The translations under genes were made by a program, and so were the position numbers. Of a DNA stretch of 64,000 nucleotides, positions 42,150 through 50,796 are shown piece after piece. The notes under the pieces are model-generated. The model was not told where the DNA came from. It did no database searches and saw nothing but the letters and a program-made list of their open reading frames with translations. Origin of the DNA: Nannocystis sp. (lineage in GTDB: Bacteria; Myxococcota_A; Polyangia; Nannocystales; Nannocystaceae); contig NZ_JADJNN010000008.1 in NCBI RefSeq assembly GCF_016714285.1, positions 1 to 64,000 on the forward strand, given 5' to 3'. The stretch's first letter is position 1, and every line of letters begins with the position of its first letter.

Positions 42150-42623
42150 GTGCGGGGACTGCCTCGAATTCTCCTCGTGGCTGCGGTGGTCGTGGCGCCG
42201 CTGGCGTGCGCGAGCGGGCCGCGGCGGACCAACGGCGAGCTGCGGATGCCGGTGGCATCGAGTTCGTCGGGGGCGTCGGGGTCATCGGGGCGGACGACGC
42301 GGCAGCAGGTGCTGGACCGCGACCGGGCGTTGATCGCCGGGCTGGCGACCAGCCTCGCGTTCGGGATCGTCGGGCTCGGGATGCTGCTGGCCAACGCCAA
42401 CCTGGCGCGACCGGCCGACACGGCGCCGCCACCCGGGATGCCGGCCGTGTTCGCGGTGTCGGGCGGGGTGATGAGCGCGGGCTTCCTGGCGGCGATCCCG
42501 TTCGGTGTGGCGGTCGAGCGCCACCGCAATCGCCATCCGGAGTACTTCAGGCCGCGTGCGCCGCGGCCGAGCGCGTCGCTGCGGCCAGGGGTTCGTCTCG
42601 CGCCGACGCCCGCGCAGCCGTGA
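42150..42623 (+). CDS. small lipoprotein with two membrane helices
   Basis: A 157-residue protein from GTG 42150. The signal helix VAAVVVAPLACAS has a lipobox-like LAC. Two further hydrophobic helices follow (GLATSLAFGIVGLGMLLA and VFAVSGGVMSAGFLAAIPF), with a basic C-terminus. I do not recognise it. Similar two-helix proteins often sit beside TPR or kinase genes in myxobacteria; here it converges on a kinase gene. Confidence 0.6.
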   Translation: MRGLPRILLVAAVVVAPLACASGPRRTNGELRMPVASSSSGASGSSGRTTRQQVLDRDRALIAGLATSLAFGIVGLGMLLANANLARPADTAPPPGMPAVFAVSGGVMSAGFLAAIPFGVAVERHRNRHPEYFRPRAPRPSASLRPGVRLAPTPAQP

Positions 42624-42709
42624 CGGCGGGCCGTCACCGGGCACGATCGCTGATCGCCGACGCTGCCCCGAAGATCGGTGCTCGCGGATCGCCGAGCGGT
42701 GATCGGCGA

Positions 42710-44239
42710 TCAGGGCGTGAAGGCGTGGTCGAGGGTCAGGCCGCCCTGGTTTTGCGAGAAGCGGTGGCGGCGAAACAGGTCGGCGATGCAGCGGGCGGCC
42801 GGGCTGCTGGCGAGGGTGGCGGTGGCCCGGGCGGCGCCGCTGGGGTCGATCTCGACGCGGACCGGGAACTGCTGACCCTTGATCAGGCGGGTGTGCTGGG
42901 CCAGGCAGGCGCGGGCCTTCGGGGCGATCTTGCGGTCGATCTCCTTGCGCACGGCGGCGACTTGCAGACGCACGGGGCGGGGCGGCTCGCTCGCGGCTGG
43001 TTCGACGCGCGGGGGCGGAGCGCGGGTCGCAGGCGGGGCGGGCGGGGCGAGGTGCAGGGGCAGGCGCGGCGCAGGGACGGGCTCGGCGAGCGCGAGCGGC
43101 GGGGCGGGGGCGTCGGTCTGGAGCTGCTCGGGCGCGGCGGGGATGAGGGCCCAGGTGAGCGCGCCGGTCGCGAGGACGACCAGCAGGGCGGCGCCGAGGT
43201 AGATGCCGAGGGGACGGCGACGCGTCGGGGGGACGGGTCGGTGGGCGCGCGAGGCCTCGCGGCGCATGGCCGTGAGGTACGAGCCGGTCGGCACGGCGCC
43301 GCTCTCGATCGCGATCTGCAGGGTGTCGGGATCGAGGGTGGCGGCGACGGCCTCGGCGAGCTCGGCCATGCTCTGGAAGCGCTGGGCGGGGTCCTTCTCG
43401 AGGCTGCGGAGGACCAGGGCGTCGACGGCCTCGGACACGCGCGCGGGGATCTTGCTGCGCAGCGGGGCCGGGCGGTGCTGGAGGTGGCCGAGCAGGATGT
43501 CGGCGAGGGCCTCGCCGGTGAACGGGCGCTCGCCGAGGAGGAGCTCGTACATGAGGATGCCGAGCGCGTAGATGTCGACGCGGTGGTCGGCGGTCTTGCC
43601 GGAGAGGAGCTCGGGGGCGACGTAGGCGGCTGTGCCGTAGACGGAGCCGCTGACGGTGCGCGGACGGTCGCCGTGGAGGTTGCCGGCGAGGTCCTTGGCG
43701 ATGCCGAAGTCGATGATCTTGACGTAGTCTTGGGCGCCGTTGAAGTCGGTGACGACGCAGTTCTCGGGTTTGATGTCGCGGTGGACGATGCCGCGGGCGT
43801 GGGTCGCGGTGAGGGCGTCGCAGATCTGCAGGACCATCGGGCCGAGCCGGGCCCACGGGAGCGGGCCGCTGCGCGCGAGCAGGGTCGCGAGGTCCTCGCC
43901 GTCGAGCAGCTCCATCGCCATGTAGGCGAGGCCCTCGGGGGTGAAGCCGACGTCGATGATGTCGACGACGTGGGGGTTTCGCACCAGCGAGGCGGCGCGG
44001 GCCTCCTGCAGGAAGCGACGGACGACGTCGGGCTGCACGGCCTGGTCGGGGTGGAGGATCTTGATGGCGAGCTGGCGGCCGACGGCGACGTGCTCGGCGA
44101 GGTAGACGGTGGCCATGCCGCCGTCGCTGAGGTGCTCGAGGATGCGGTAGCGGTCCGCGATCACGGTGCCGACCGGGTCGTCGAAGCGCAGGGCTCCGGC
44201 GGGCAGGCTGTCGGACGCAGGGGGTGTGGTCGGGACCAT
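42710..44239 (-). CDS. Ser/Thr protein kinase with C-terminal periplasmic domain
   Basis: A 509-residue kinase. The domain (about 18-290) is complete: LSDGGMATVYLAEH, AIKILHP with the ATP Lys, HRDIKPENCVVTDF, IDFGIAKDL and GTAAYVAPELL. A membrane helix follows at about 358-380 (GIYLGAALLVVLATGALTWAL), then a Pro/Ala linker and a C-terminal domain with two Cys (KARACLAQHTRLIKGQQFPV, CIADLFRRHRFSQNQGG) of the type also found at the ends of AgmX-like proteins. The last part probably senses or binds something in the periplasm. The start at 44239 removes noise upstream; TAGGAT lies 11 nt before it. Confidence 0.9.
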   Translation of the reverse strand: MVPTTPPASDSLPAGALRFDDPVGTVIADRYRILEHLSDGGMATVYLAEHVAVGRQLAIKILHPDQAVQPDVVRRFLQEARAASLVRNPHVVDIIDVGFTPEGLAYMAMELLDGEDLATLLARSGPLPWARLGPMVLQICDALTATHARGIVHRDIKPENCVVTDFNGAQDYVKIIDFGIAKDLAGNLHGDRPRTVSGSVYGTAAYVAPELLSGKTADHRVDIYALGILMYELLLGERPFTGEALADILLGHLQHRPAPLRSKIPARVSEAVDALVLRSLEKDPAQRFQSMAELAEAVAATLDPDTLQIAIESGAVPTGSYLTAMRREASRAHRPVPPTRRRPLGIYLGAALLVVLATGALTWALIPAAPEQLQTDAPAPPLALAEPVPAPRLPLHLAPPAPPATRAPPPRVEPAASEPPRPVRLQVAAVRKEIDRKIAPKARACLAQHTRLIKGQQFPVRVEIDPSGAARATATLASSPAARCIADLFRRHRFSQNQGGLTLDHAFTP

Positions 44240-44282
44240 CGAGCCCCGGGATCCTAGCCAGGTTTGAGCGCGTGAACGTTGG

Positions 44283-45209
44283 CTAAAAGCGCAGACCGAG
44301 GCCGCCGGGGCCGACGGCGACGCGGGTCCGCGGCCGCGTCTTGGCGAGGGCCATGAGGGCCGCACCGGCGACGAGGGTGACGCCAGCCAGGACACCGCCG
44401 ACGACGGCGAGGCGGTTGCCGGCGCGGCCGCGCTGGATCAGGCCCTCGGCGAGCAGGGCGTCGATATCGCGCCCGGGATCGGCGGCTCGCTCGTCGCGCA
44501 GGCGGGACTCGGCGTGGGCGCCGACGCCGAGGCCGGTGGCGAACAGGGCGAGGCAGAGGCCGCCGGCGCCGAGCAGGGCGGCGCCGGCGATCACCCGCGG
44601 GTCGGGGCCGGGGACCGGGGCGGGGGCGAGGCGCAGCGGGGGTGCACGCGGCGGTGGCACCTCGGCGACGGGCTGGTCTTCGGGACAGGTCGCTTCGGCC
44701 AGCTGGGCGTCGAGCTCGTCGCGCAGCTGGAGCGCCTGGCGCACGCCGTCGAGCTCGTGGGCGGCGAGGCCGTGGGCCGCGTCGGCGGCGGCGAGGTAGT
44801 CGCGGACGAGGGTGCGGGCGCGACACAGCTGCGCGGGGTCGTGGCTGCGGGCGTGGGCCTGGCGGCGGGCGGCGACGCTGTCGAGGAGGGCGAGGGCGCG
44901 GCTCTCGTGGGTCTCGCGCGACTCGACGAGCAGGGCGAGGACCTCGGCGTAGCGGTCGGCGGCGGCGGCGAAGTCACCGGCCTGGGTGGCCTCGTTGGCG
45001 GCGCCGTAGATCGCCTCCAGGCGGGCGCGCTCGTCGGATGGCGGCGCCTCGCTGCTGTGGGCGCCGGCGTGGGCCGGGGTCGCGAGGGCGAGGACGACGG
45101 CGGCGATCAGGGTCCGCAGGCCCCTGGCGCCCTGGCGGGCACCCGCCTGCAGGCCCGCTGGGCCGCGATCCTGGCGCTTTCGCGGGCAAATGCGAGCCGC
45201 AAGGTACAC
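44283..45209 (-). CDS. exported TPR-like protein with paired membrane helices
   Basis: About 308 residues; the GTG at 45209 is tentative, since the signal helix (LIAAVVLALATPAHAGAHS) begins only at residue 33. A helical, Ala/Glu-rich domain of TPR character follows (ARLEAIYGAANEATQAGDFA, AAADRYAEVLALLVES), then a Pro-rich linker and two membrane helices (VIAGAALLGAGGLCLALFAT and LAVVGGVLAGVTLVAGAALM). It lies 43 nt upstream of the kinase gene on the same strand, so the two may act together in the envelope. Confidence 0.65.
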   Translation of the reverse strand: MYLAARICPRKRQDRGPAGLQAGARQGARGLRTLIAAVVLALATPAHAGAHSSEAPPSDERARLEAIYGAANEATQAGDFAAAADRYAEVLALLVESRETHESRALALLDSVAARRQAHARSHDPAQLCRARTLVRDYLAAADAAHGLAAHELDGVRQALQLRDELDAQLAEATCPEDQPVAEVPPPRAPPLRLAPAPVPGPDPRVIAGAALLGAGGLCLALFATGLGVGAHAESRLRDERAADPGRDIDALLAEGLIQRGRAGNRLAVVGGVLAGVTLVAGAALMALAKTRPRTRVAVGPGGLGLRF

Positions 45210-45260
45210 CGGTGTGCAGGATCACCGATGGCCGGCCCCGGTGCAAGCCGACGAGGGTGA

Positions 45261-45266
45261 TAGCAT
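45261..45266 (+). promoter_or_regulatory. -10-like element, probably leaderless
   Basis: TAGCAT ends 6 nt before the ATG at 45273. Confidence 0.45.
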
Positions 45267-45272
45267 CGGCCG

Positions 45273-45673
45273 ATGTTCGCGCGGAGCCAGCGACGAGCCG
45301 GCCGGCGCTCGCTGAGGGGCGCCGCGGGGCTGGCTCTCGGGGGGCTGCTCGGCTGCTTCGTGCCGGATTTCCTGGCTTATACGCCGTGCCTGAGCGCGGA
45401 CAGCTGCGCGGAGGCCGGGCTGCTCGGCTGCCTGTTGCCGCCGGCGGACAGCGGCCTGCGCGGGCTGTGCACGCTGGCCTGCGAGGACGACGCGGGCTGT
45501 CCGGAGCCGGCCGACGGCGACGCGCCGGCTCGCTGCGCGGGGGTCGGCGAGCGGCACCTGTGTGTCCTTTCGTGCATGGACGGAGAGACATGTCCCGAGG
45601 ACATCTTTGCGCCGCGGTGACAGGCGTCGATGGCGGGACGGCGTCGCTGTGCTTCCCGGAGGCGGCGCCGTGA
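45273..45673 (+). CDS. Cys-rich lipoprotein (one frameshift)
   Basis: About 133 residues. The signal peptide ends in LALGGLLGCF; the mature part has paired Cys (CLSADSCAEAGLLGCLLPP, CTLACEDDAGCPEP, CVLSCMDGETCPED). The frame stops early after CPEDIFAPR, but one base later it continues as CAAVTGVDGGTASLCFPEAA to TGA at 45671-45673. A lost T in the TTT run at 45606-45608 would restore it, so I give the full span. An exact palindrome (45591-45603, 3-nt loop) lies just before the break. The FG-GAP gene starts inside the 3' end. Confidence 0.65.
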
Positions 45674-47255
45674 GGGGCTGGGGCGGCTGTGGTCGGCGGG
45701 CCTTTGGCGCGGGTTGTGGCTGGGGCTGGGGCTGGTGCCGGTGGTGGCGGCGGCGATGGTGCCGGTGCACGCGCAGCAGCAGCCGATCGTGGCGCCCGTG
45801 CGCGGGGCGGGCGATCAGTTCGGGTCGGCGATCGCGGTCGACGGCGACTTCGCGGTGATTGGCGCGCCGACGCGGACCTCGGTGTACCTGGGCGCGGGCG
45901 CGTTCTATCTCCTGCAGCGCAGCGGCGACACCTGGACGGTGACGCTGACCTACGACGAGCTGACGACGACGAGCCCGAACCGGGCGCTCGGGAGCTCGCT
46001 GGCGATCCGCGGTGATCTGCTGGCCGTGGGGGCGCCCGGGGCCAACGCCGTCGGGCAGACCTACCTGTACCGCTACACGCGGGGGCTCGGCTGGACGATG
46101 GCGACGCTGCTCGGGTCGCCGCTGCCGACGGTGGGGGCCCGCTTCGGCGCGGCGGTCGGGGTGGCGCAGGGGCAGGTGCTGGTCGGCGAGACGGTCGAGA
46201 GCTTGCCGCCGGTCGACATGGTGACGGGCAAGGCCCATGTGTTCGACGAGGCGAGCAGCTGGGTCGCCACGCAGACGCTGACGCCGGTCGACAGCGAGGC
46301 CGGCGATCGCTTCGGGCTGGCGATCGCGGTCGACGGCGACATCGCGGTGATCGGGGCGCCAGGCAAGGAGGGGGCGCGCGGGGCGGCCTATGTGTGGACG
46401 CGCTTCGGCGCGACGTGGACGCAGGCGCAGAAGCTGGTGATCGCGGGCGACCGGGTGATCGACGACTTCTTCGGGCAGACGGTGGCGGTGGCGGGGGAGC
46501 GGGTGCTGGTCGGGGCGTACGGCCGCAATGGTCAGCTCGGGGCGGCGTACCTGTTCGTGCGCAGCGGCGACACCTGGACGCAGACGCAGGAGCTGACCGC
46601 GGACGAGCCGACGATGTTCGAGGTGTTCGGCGGGCGGGTGGCGCTGACGTCCGAGCACGCGCTGGTGGCCGGCTGGGGCTACGAGTTCGTCGACGCGATC
46701 GGCTCGCGCGGGGGCGGGTACCTGTTTCGCGGCAGCGGCGAGGCGCTGACAATGCTGGCGGCGCTGCGGGCCGACGACGGGGTGCCGGGCGATCTGCTCG
46801 GCGTCGGCGCGGCGCTGTCCGACCAGGCGGCGCTGCTCGGCGCGCCCTTCGACGACGCGCCGGCCAATCCGCCCAACATGAGCAAGGCGCCTGGCTCGGC
46901 GCAGGTGTTCGGGCTGCTGCAGGCGGTCGGGGAGGGCTGCGTCGACGACCTCGACTGCGGGGCGGAGGCCCGCTGCTGCGAGGATGTGTGCGCCGAGGTG
47001 TCGCTGTGCGCGGTGGCCGGCTCGAGCAGCGGCGGGGGCGAGGGGTCGAGCGGCGGGGCGGCGACGACGCCGACGACCGGCGGTCCAGAGCAAGGCAGCA
47101 GCGGGACGGGCCCGCCGGGCGTGAGCTTCGAGCCGGGTGAGGCGGGCTGCGCCTGCGGGGCGACGCGGCCCAGCGGCGTCGCCGCCGCGTGGTGCTTCGC
47201 GCTGCTGCTGAGTTTGCGCAGGCGACGGGTGGCGAGTCGCCGGGTCGGGATGTAA
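45630..47255 (+). CDS. FG-GAP/integrin-like beta-propeller protein with MYXO-CTERM-like tail
   Basis: About 541 residues. A signal peptide (GLWLGLGLVPVVAAAMVPVHA) precedes seven or so repeats with GDxFGxAIAVDGDFAVIGAP, GSSLAIRGDLLAVGAPG and similar, the FG-GAP pattern of integrin-alpha-type propellers. A Cys segment (CVDDLDCGAEARCCEDVC) and a Ser/Gly/Thr linker follow. The C-terminus (CACGATRPSGVAAAWC, hydrophobic run, RRRR) resembles a MYXO-CTERM sorting signal. Surface binding is inferred. The start is uncertain: the ATG at 45630 overlaps the previous gene, and TTG or GTG starts closer to the signal helix are possible. Confidence 0.8.
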   Translation: MAGRRRCASRRRRREGLGRLWSAGLWRGLWLGLGLVPVVAAAMVPVHAQQQPIVAPVRGAGDQFGSAIAVDGDFAVIGAPTRTSVYLGAGAFYLLQRSGDTWTVTLTYDELTTTSPNRALGSSLAIRGDLLAVGAPGANAVGQTYLYRYTRGLGWTMATLLGSPLPTVGARFGAAVGVAQGQVLVGETVESLPPVDMVTGKAHVFDEASSWVATQTLTPVDSEAGDRFGLAIAVDGDIAVIGAPGKEGARGAAYVWTRFGATWTQAQKLVIAGDRVIDDFFGQTVAVAGERVLVGAYGRNGQLGAAYLFVRSGDTWTQTQELTADEPTMFEVFGGRVALTSEHALVAGWGYEFVDAIGSRGGGYLFRGSGEALTMLAALRADDGVPGDLLGVGAALSDQAALLGAPFDDAPANPPNMSKAPGSAQVFGLLQAVGEGCVDDLDCGAEARCCEDVCAEVSLCAVAGSSSGGGEGSSGGAATTPTTGGPEQGSSGTGPPGVSFEPGEAGCACGATRPSGVAAAWCFALLLSLRRRRVASRRVGM

Positions 47256-47305
47256 GAGTTTCATTGCCGCTGCAACGAGGGCGGCGTCGCGGACGAACGC
47301 CGGCC

Positions 47306-49165
47306 ATGCACACACGCAACACGGCAGCGATCATCGGGATCGGGATGATGTGGGTCGCGCTCGTCGCTGGCTGTTACACCGGGGCGGTGGCGCAGGAGGC
47401 GAGCGAGGGCGGTGAGATCGAGGGCAGCGGGGGCAGCGGCGGCAGCGGGGGCGCGGCGGGTGAGAGCAGCGGCGAGGTCGGCGAGAGCAGCGGCGGTGAG
47501 TCCGAGGGGCGCATGCTGGACGCGGGCAACCAGGCGCCGGAGATCGTCGACCCGGGGCCGCAGAGCGTCGCAGAGGATGAGTCGCTGGCGCTGGCGCTGA
47601 CGGTCCACGATCCCGACGGCGATCCGCTGCGGGTGTGGGCGCTGGGGCTGCCGCCCGGGGCCAGCTGGGACGAGCCGGCGCGGGTGCTGCGGTTCCGGCC
47701 GGACTTCATCCAGGGCGGGCAGCAATGGACGGTGACGATCGTCGCCGACGACGGGGCGCGCCGCAGCACGCTCGCGGTGGAGGTCGCGGCGAGCGACAGC
47801 ATCCGTCCGCCCGAACCGGAGATCCTCGGGGTCGAGGAGCTCGACGGCTTCACTCGCATCACCCTGTCGCAGATCCCGGACGACTACCTGGCGAGCCCGG
47901 GCAACGCCGGCCAGGAGTTCGCTGCGTTCGTGATGGTGCCGGCGTTCATGGACGAGGCTGAGCGCTTCCCGGTGCGGATCGGGCTGCACGGGATCGGCAC
48001 CGCGACGCCGCCGAGCAGCGGCAGCGCCAGCGAGTTTCGCATCGGCCCGCACGACCCGGACAACACCTACTGGTGGGGCTACGACGCCGGCCTGCCGGAC
48101 GCCGACCCGCTCGGCGTGGACGTGCCGGACTACACGCAGCGGCGGGTGATGCACCTGCTCGGCTGGGTGCTGGAGTCGTATCCGCAGGCCGACGCGGGGC
48201 GGGTGTACGTGGCCGGGAGCTCGATGGGCGGGGCCGGGGCGATGACGCTGGGGCTGTGGTACGCGCGGCACTTCGCGTACCTGAGCGCGCAGCTCGGGCA
48301 GTCGGTGCCGCGCAACCACCGGCCGTCCCGCGTGGCCCAGCTCGAGGGGCTGTGGGGTCCGAGCGACGCGCCGGTGTGGGACAGCCTCGACCTGACGTGG
48401 GTGCTGGCGACGTCGGCGGAGGCGCGCGAGCAGTACCTGTTCGTGCGGCACGGCAAGGACGACCCGACGATCCACTTCGGGGCCGCGGTGCGGGCGAGCC
48501 CGCGGACCGGCGAGCGCTTCTACGACGCGCTGCAGGGGCTGGCGGTCGGGCACCTCGCGGTGTGGGACGAGGGGGCGCACGGTCCGGCGGACCCGAAGCT
48601 CGGCGCGGGCTGGTGGGACGAGAGCTTCTCGCCGATCTACGACGGGACCAGCTTCCTGCGCAGCGACCTCGCGTTCCCGGCCTTCAGCCTGTCGTCGGCG
48701 GACGGCGATCCGGGCGACGGCGGCGGCAACGGCAAGCAGAGCTGGGACGTGAACGCCGGCTACGCGGGCGTGCTGGAGGTGGCGGGGGACACCGGCTGGA
48801 ACGGCGAGATCGCGGGGGCGCTCAATCGTTTCTTGCGCTGGGACGCGACCGCGATCGTCGACACGCTCGACCGCTTCGCCGTGCCGCTGCACGTCCACGA
48901 CGGCGACGGTGAGGATGCGCCGGCGGCCGGGTACCCGAGCCGTGGCGATCGCTTCGACGGCGAGCTGCCGGTGGTGGTCGACGTGACGCCGCGGCGAGTG
49001 CAGGCGTTTCGTCTGCGGCCGGGCGAGGTGGTGGCGTGGCGCTTCGGCGCGCAGTCGGGCGAGGCGAGCGCGAACGCGACGGGCGAGCTGACGATCCCGG
49101 GGCTCGAGCTGGGGCTCGACTGGCAGCTGCTCGAGCTGCGTCGGGTGGCGATCCTGGTGCGCTGA
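47306..49165 (+). CDS. lipoprotein with alpha/beta-hydrolase (esterase/depolymerase-like) domain
   Basis: A 619-residue lipoprotein from the ATG at 47306 (signal IGIGMMWVALVAGC). A Gly/Ser linker and a cadherin-like beta domain (residues 70-160; PEIVDPGPQSVAEDESLALA, VHDPDGDPL) precede an alpha/beta-hydrolase: nucleophile GSSMGGAGAMTLG, Asp in FVRHGKDDPTIHF, His near LAVWDEGAHG. It looks like a secreted esterase of the feruloyl-esterase/PHB-depolymerase type; the substrate is not known. A short beta domain closes the chain. The gene follows the FG-GAP gene by 50 nt. Confidence 0.78.
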   Translation: MHTRNTAAIIGIGMMWVALVAGCYTGAVAQEASEGGEIEGSGGSGGSGGAAGESSGEVGESSGGESEGRMLDAGNQAPEIVDPGPQSVAEDESLALALTVHDPDGDPLRVWALGLPPGASWDEPARVLRFRPDFIQGGQQWTVTIVADDGARRSTLAVEVAASDSIRPPEPEILGVEELDGFTRITLSQIPDDYLASPGNAGQEFAAFVMVPAFMDEAERFPVRIGLHGIGTATPPSSGSASEFRIGPHDPDNTYWWGYDAGLPDADPLGVDVPDYTQRRVMHLLGWVLESYPQADAGRVYVAGSSMGGAGAMTLGLWYARHFAYLSAQLGQSVPRNHRPSRVAQLEGLWGPSDAPVWDSLDLTWVLATSAEAREQYLFVRHGKDDPTIHFGAAVRASPRTGERFYDALQGLAVGHLAVWDEGAHGPADPKLGAGWWDESFSPIYDGTSFLRSDLAFPAFSLSSADGDPGDGGGNGKQSWDVNAGYAGVLEVAGDTGWNGEIAGALNRFLRWDATAIVDTLDRFAVPLHVHDGDGEDAPAAGYPSRGDRFDGELPVVVDVTPRRVQAFRLRPGEVVAWRFGAQSGEASANATGELTIPGLELGLDWQLLELRRVAILVR

Positions 49166-49197
49166 GCGACGGGTGAGGGCCGCGGGGGCGCTGCGGC

Positions 49198-49740
49198 TCA
49201 GGGCGCCGGCTGGCCGTCGCGGCGGGCCTCGCTGAGCAGGCGCTCGAGCAGCTGGATCTGCTGCTGTTGCATCTGCACGAGCTCGGACCACTGGCGCTCG
49301 CGCAGGAGGTCGAGCTTCTCGTGGAGGTAGCGGATCTCGAGCTCGGCCTTGAGGTTGACCTCGTAGTCGTGGGCGGCGTCGGCCCGGTCGCGGGCGGCCT
49401 GGCGGTTCTGCGACATGAGGATGACCGGGGCCTGGAGGGCGGCGAGCATCGACAGGGCGAGGTTTAGCAGGATGAAGGGGAAGGGGTCGAAGGCGCCGCG
49501 GCCGAGCGAGATGTTGAAGACGATCCACACGGCGAGCACGCCGAGGCAGATCAGGATGAAGGTCCACGAGCCGCCGAAGCTGGCGATGCGGTCGGCGATG
49601 CGCTCGCCGAAGGTGCGCTCGTCGTCGAGGGCCTGCTGAACGTCGCGGCTGATCGCCGTTCCGGCCCGCAGGGCCTCGACGACGCGGAGCTCCTGGGCGT
49701 CGAGTTCACGGGGGTCGCCGGTCGGCTCGGGGGGCTGCAT
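49198..49740 (-). CDS. DUF1003 membrane protein
   Basis: A 180-residue DUF1003 protein: RIADRIASFGGSWTFILICL, then VWIVFNI, FDPFPFILLNLALSMLAALQ and APVILMSQNRQAARDR, which is the family signature. Two membrane helices and a coiled C-terminus (ELVQMQQQQIQLLERLLSE). Function unknown. TAGGCT ends 9 nt before the ATG. Confidence 0.9.
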   Translation of the reverse strand: MQPPEPTGDPRELDAQELRVVEALRAGTAISRDVQQALDDERTFGERIADRIASFGGSWTFILICLGVLAVWIVFNISLGRGAFDPFPFILLNLALSMLAALQAPVILMSQNRQAARDRADAAHDYEVNLKAELEIRYLHEKLDLLRERQWSELVQMQQQQIQLLERLLSEARRDGQPAP

Positions 49741-49749
49741 GGCCTGGCG

Positions 49750-49755
49750 AGCCTA
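49750..49755 (-). promoter_or_regulatory. -10-like element of the DUF1003 gene
   Basis: TAGGCT on the minus strand ends 9 nt before the ATG at 49740. Confidence 0.35.
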
Positions 49756-49772
49756 CACCGGCGGTCTGCGGT

Positions 49773-50796
49773 TCAGGAGGTGGCGATCACGGCGAGGCCC
49801 AGGACGACAGGTAGGGGACGAAGGGAGCAGGCCGACGCGCACGAGCAGGGTCATGAGGGCGCGCAGGGTCAGGCTGCCGACCGCGAAGCTGGCGGCGAAG
49901 CCGAGGGCGTAGCTGGTCGGGGCGATGCTCGTGGCGCTGCCGTGCTGCCACAGGTCGAGCGACTCCTTGAGCGAGGCGCCGAGGATCGCGGGGATCGCGA
50001 GCAGGAAGGAGAAGCGGGCCGCGGGCAGGCGACCGAGGCCGAGGGCCATCGCCGCGGCCATGGTCGTGCCGCTGCGCGAGACGCCGGGGAGGATCGCGAC
50101 CAGCTGGGCGAGGCCGATGACGAGGCCCTGCCACGGGCGCGGGGCCTCGAGGCTGGCGACGCTGTCGTCGCGCCGGTGCGAGAAGGCGAGCAGGGCGGCG
50201 GTGATGAGGAAGCCGCAGCCGATCCAGCGGGTGCTGGTCTCGGCGGCGAGGACGATCGCCATGGTGGTGTCGCTGAGCGCGAGGGCCAGCGGGAGGGTGC
50301 CGACGATCAGGGCGAACAGGAGGGCGCGGGCGGTGTTCAGCGGCGGGCCGACGCGCGCGGGGACCAGGTCGCGCGAGGGGCCAGGTGGGGGGCCAGGGTT
50401 AGCACCTGGCCCATCGGACAGGTCGTCGGCGAGCGCGGGGCCAGTGTGTGGGCCTGGCCGTGAACCTGCCCCATTGGACAGGTCGTCGGCGAGCGCGAGG
50501 GGGTCGCCGACGGGGGCTGTGGGGGTCCCGGTGTGGTGGACGATCGCGACCTGGCGCGGCTGGAACACGGCGCGGGCGAGGGCGCCGAGGTCGTGGCGGT
50601 AGAACAGCAGGACGGCGACCAGGGTGCCGGCGTGGACGACGATGTTGAAGGTGTGGCCGCCGCTGGCCGCGTCGACGCCGAGCCAGGTCTGGGCCAGGGC
50701 GAGGTGGCCCGAGGAGGAGATCGGGAGGAACTCGGCGACGCCCTGGAGTGCGCCGAGGGCGAGGGCCAGCAGCGGGCCCATGCCGGGGTCGCTCAC
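49773..50796 (-). CDS. uppP: undecaprenyl-diphosphate phosphatase (two frameshifts at the end)
   Basis: An UppP/BacA phosphatase that recycles the C55 lipid carrier for peptidoglycan. The active-site motifs are GVAEFLPISSSGHLAL and GVSRSGTTMAAAMALG. The GTG at 50796 overlaps the hflX stop (GTGA). Between the third and fourth helices a hydrophilic insertion of about 50 residues holds two copies of ALADDLS(N/D)G, each encoded by a degenerate palindrome (GGACA at 50416 and 50476, 60 bp apart). Near the 3' end two single-base losses (about 49824 in a C run, and 49811) move the frame: the natural end LLPFVPYLVVLGLAVIATS is spread over three frames and stops at TGA 49773-49775. Confidence 0.88.

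Noticed and set aside
45606..45673. Programmed frameshift in the Cys-rich lipoprotein gene
   Set aside because: A TTT run alone is not a recognised slippery site and similar breaks occur in several unrelated genes, so sequence error is simpler.
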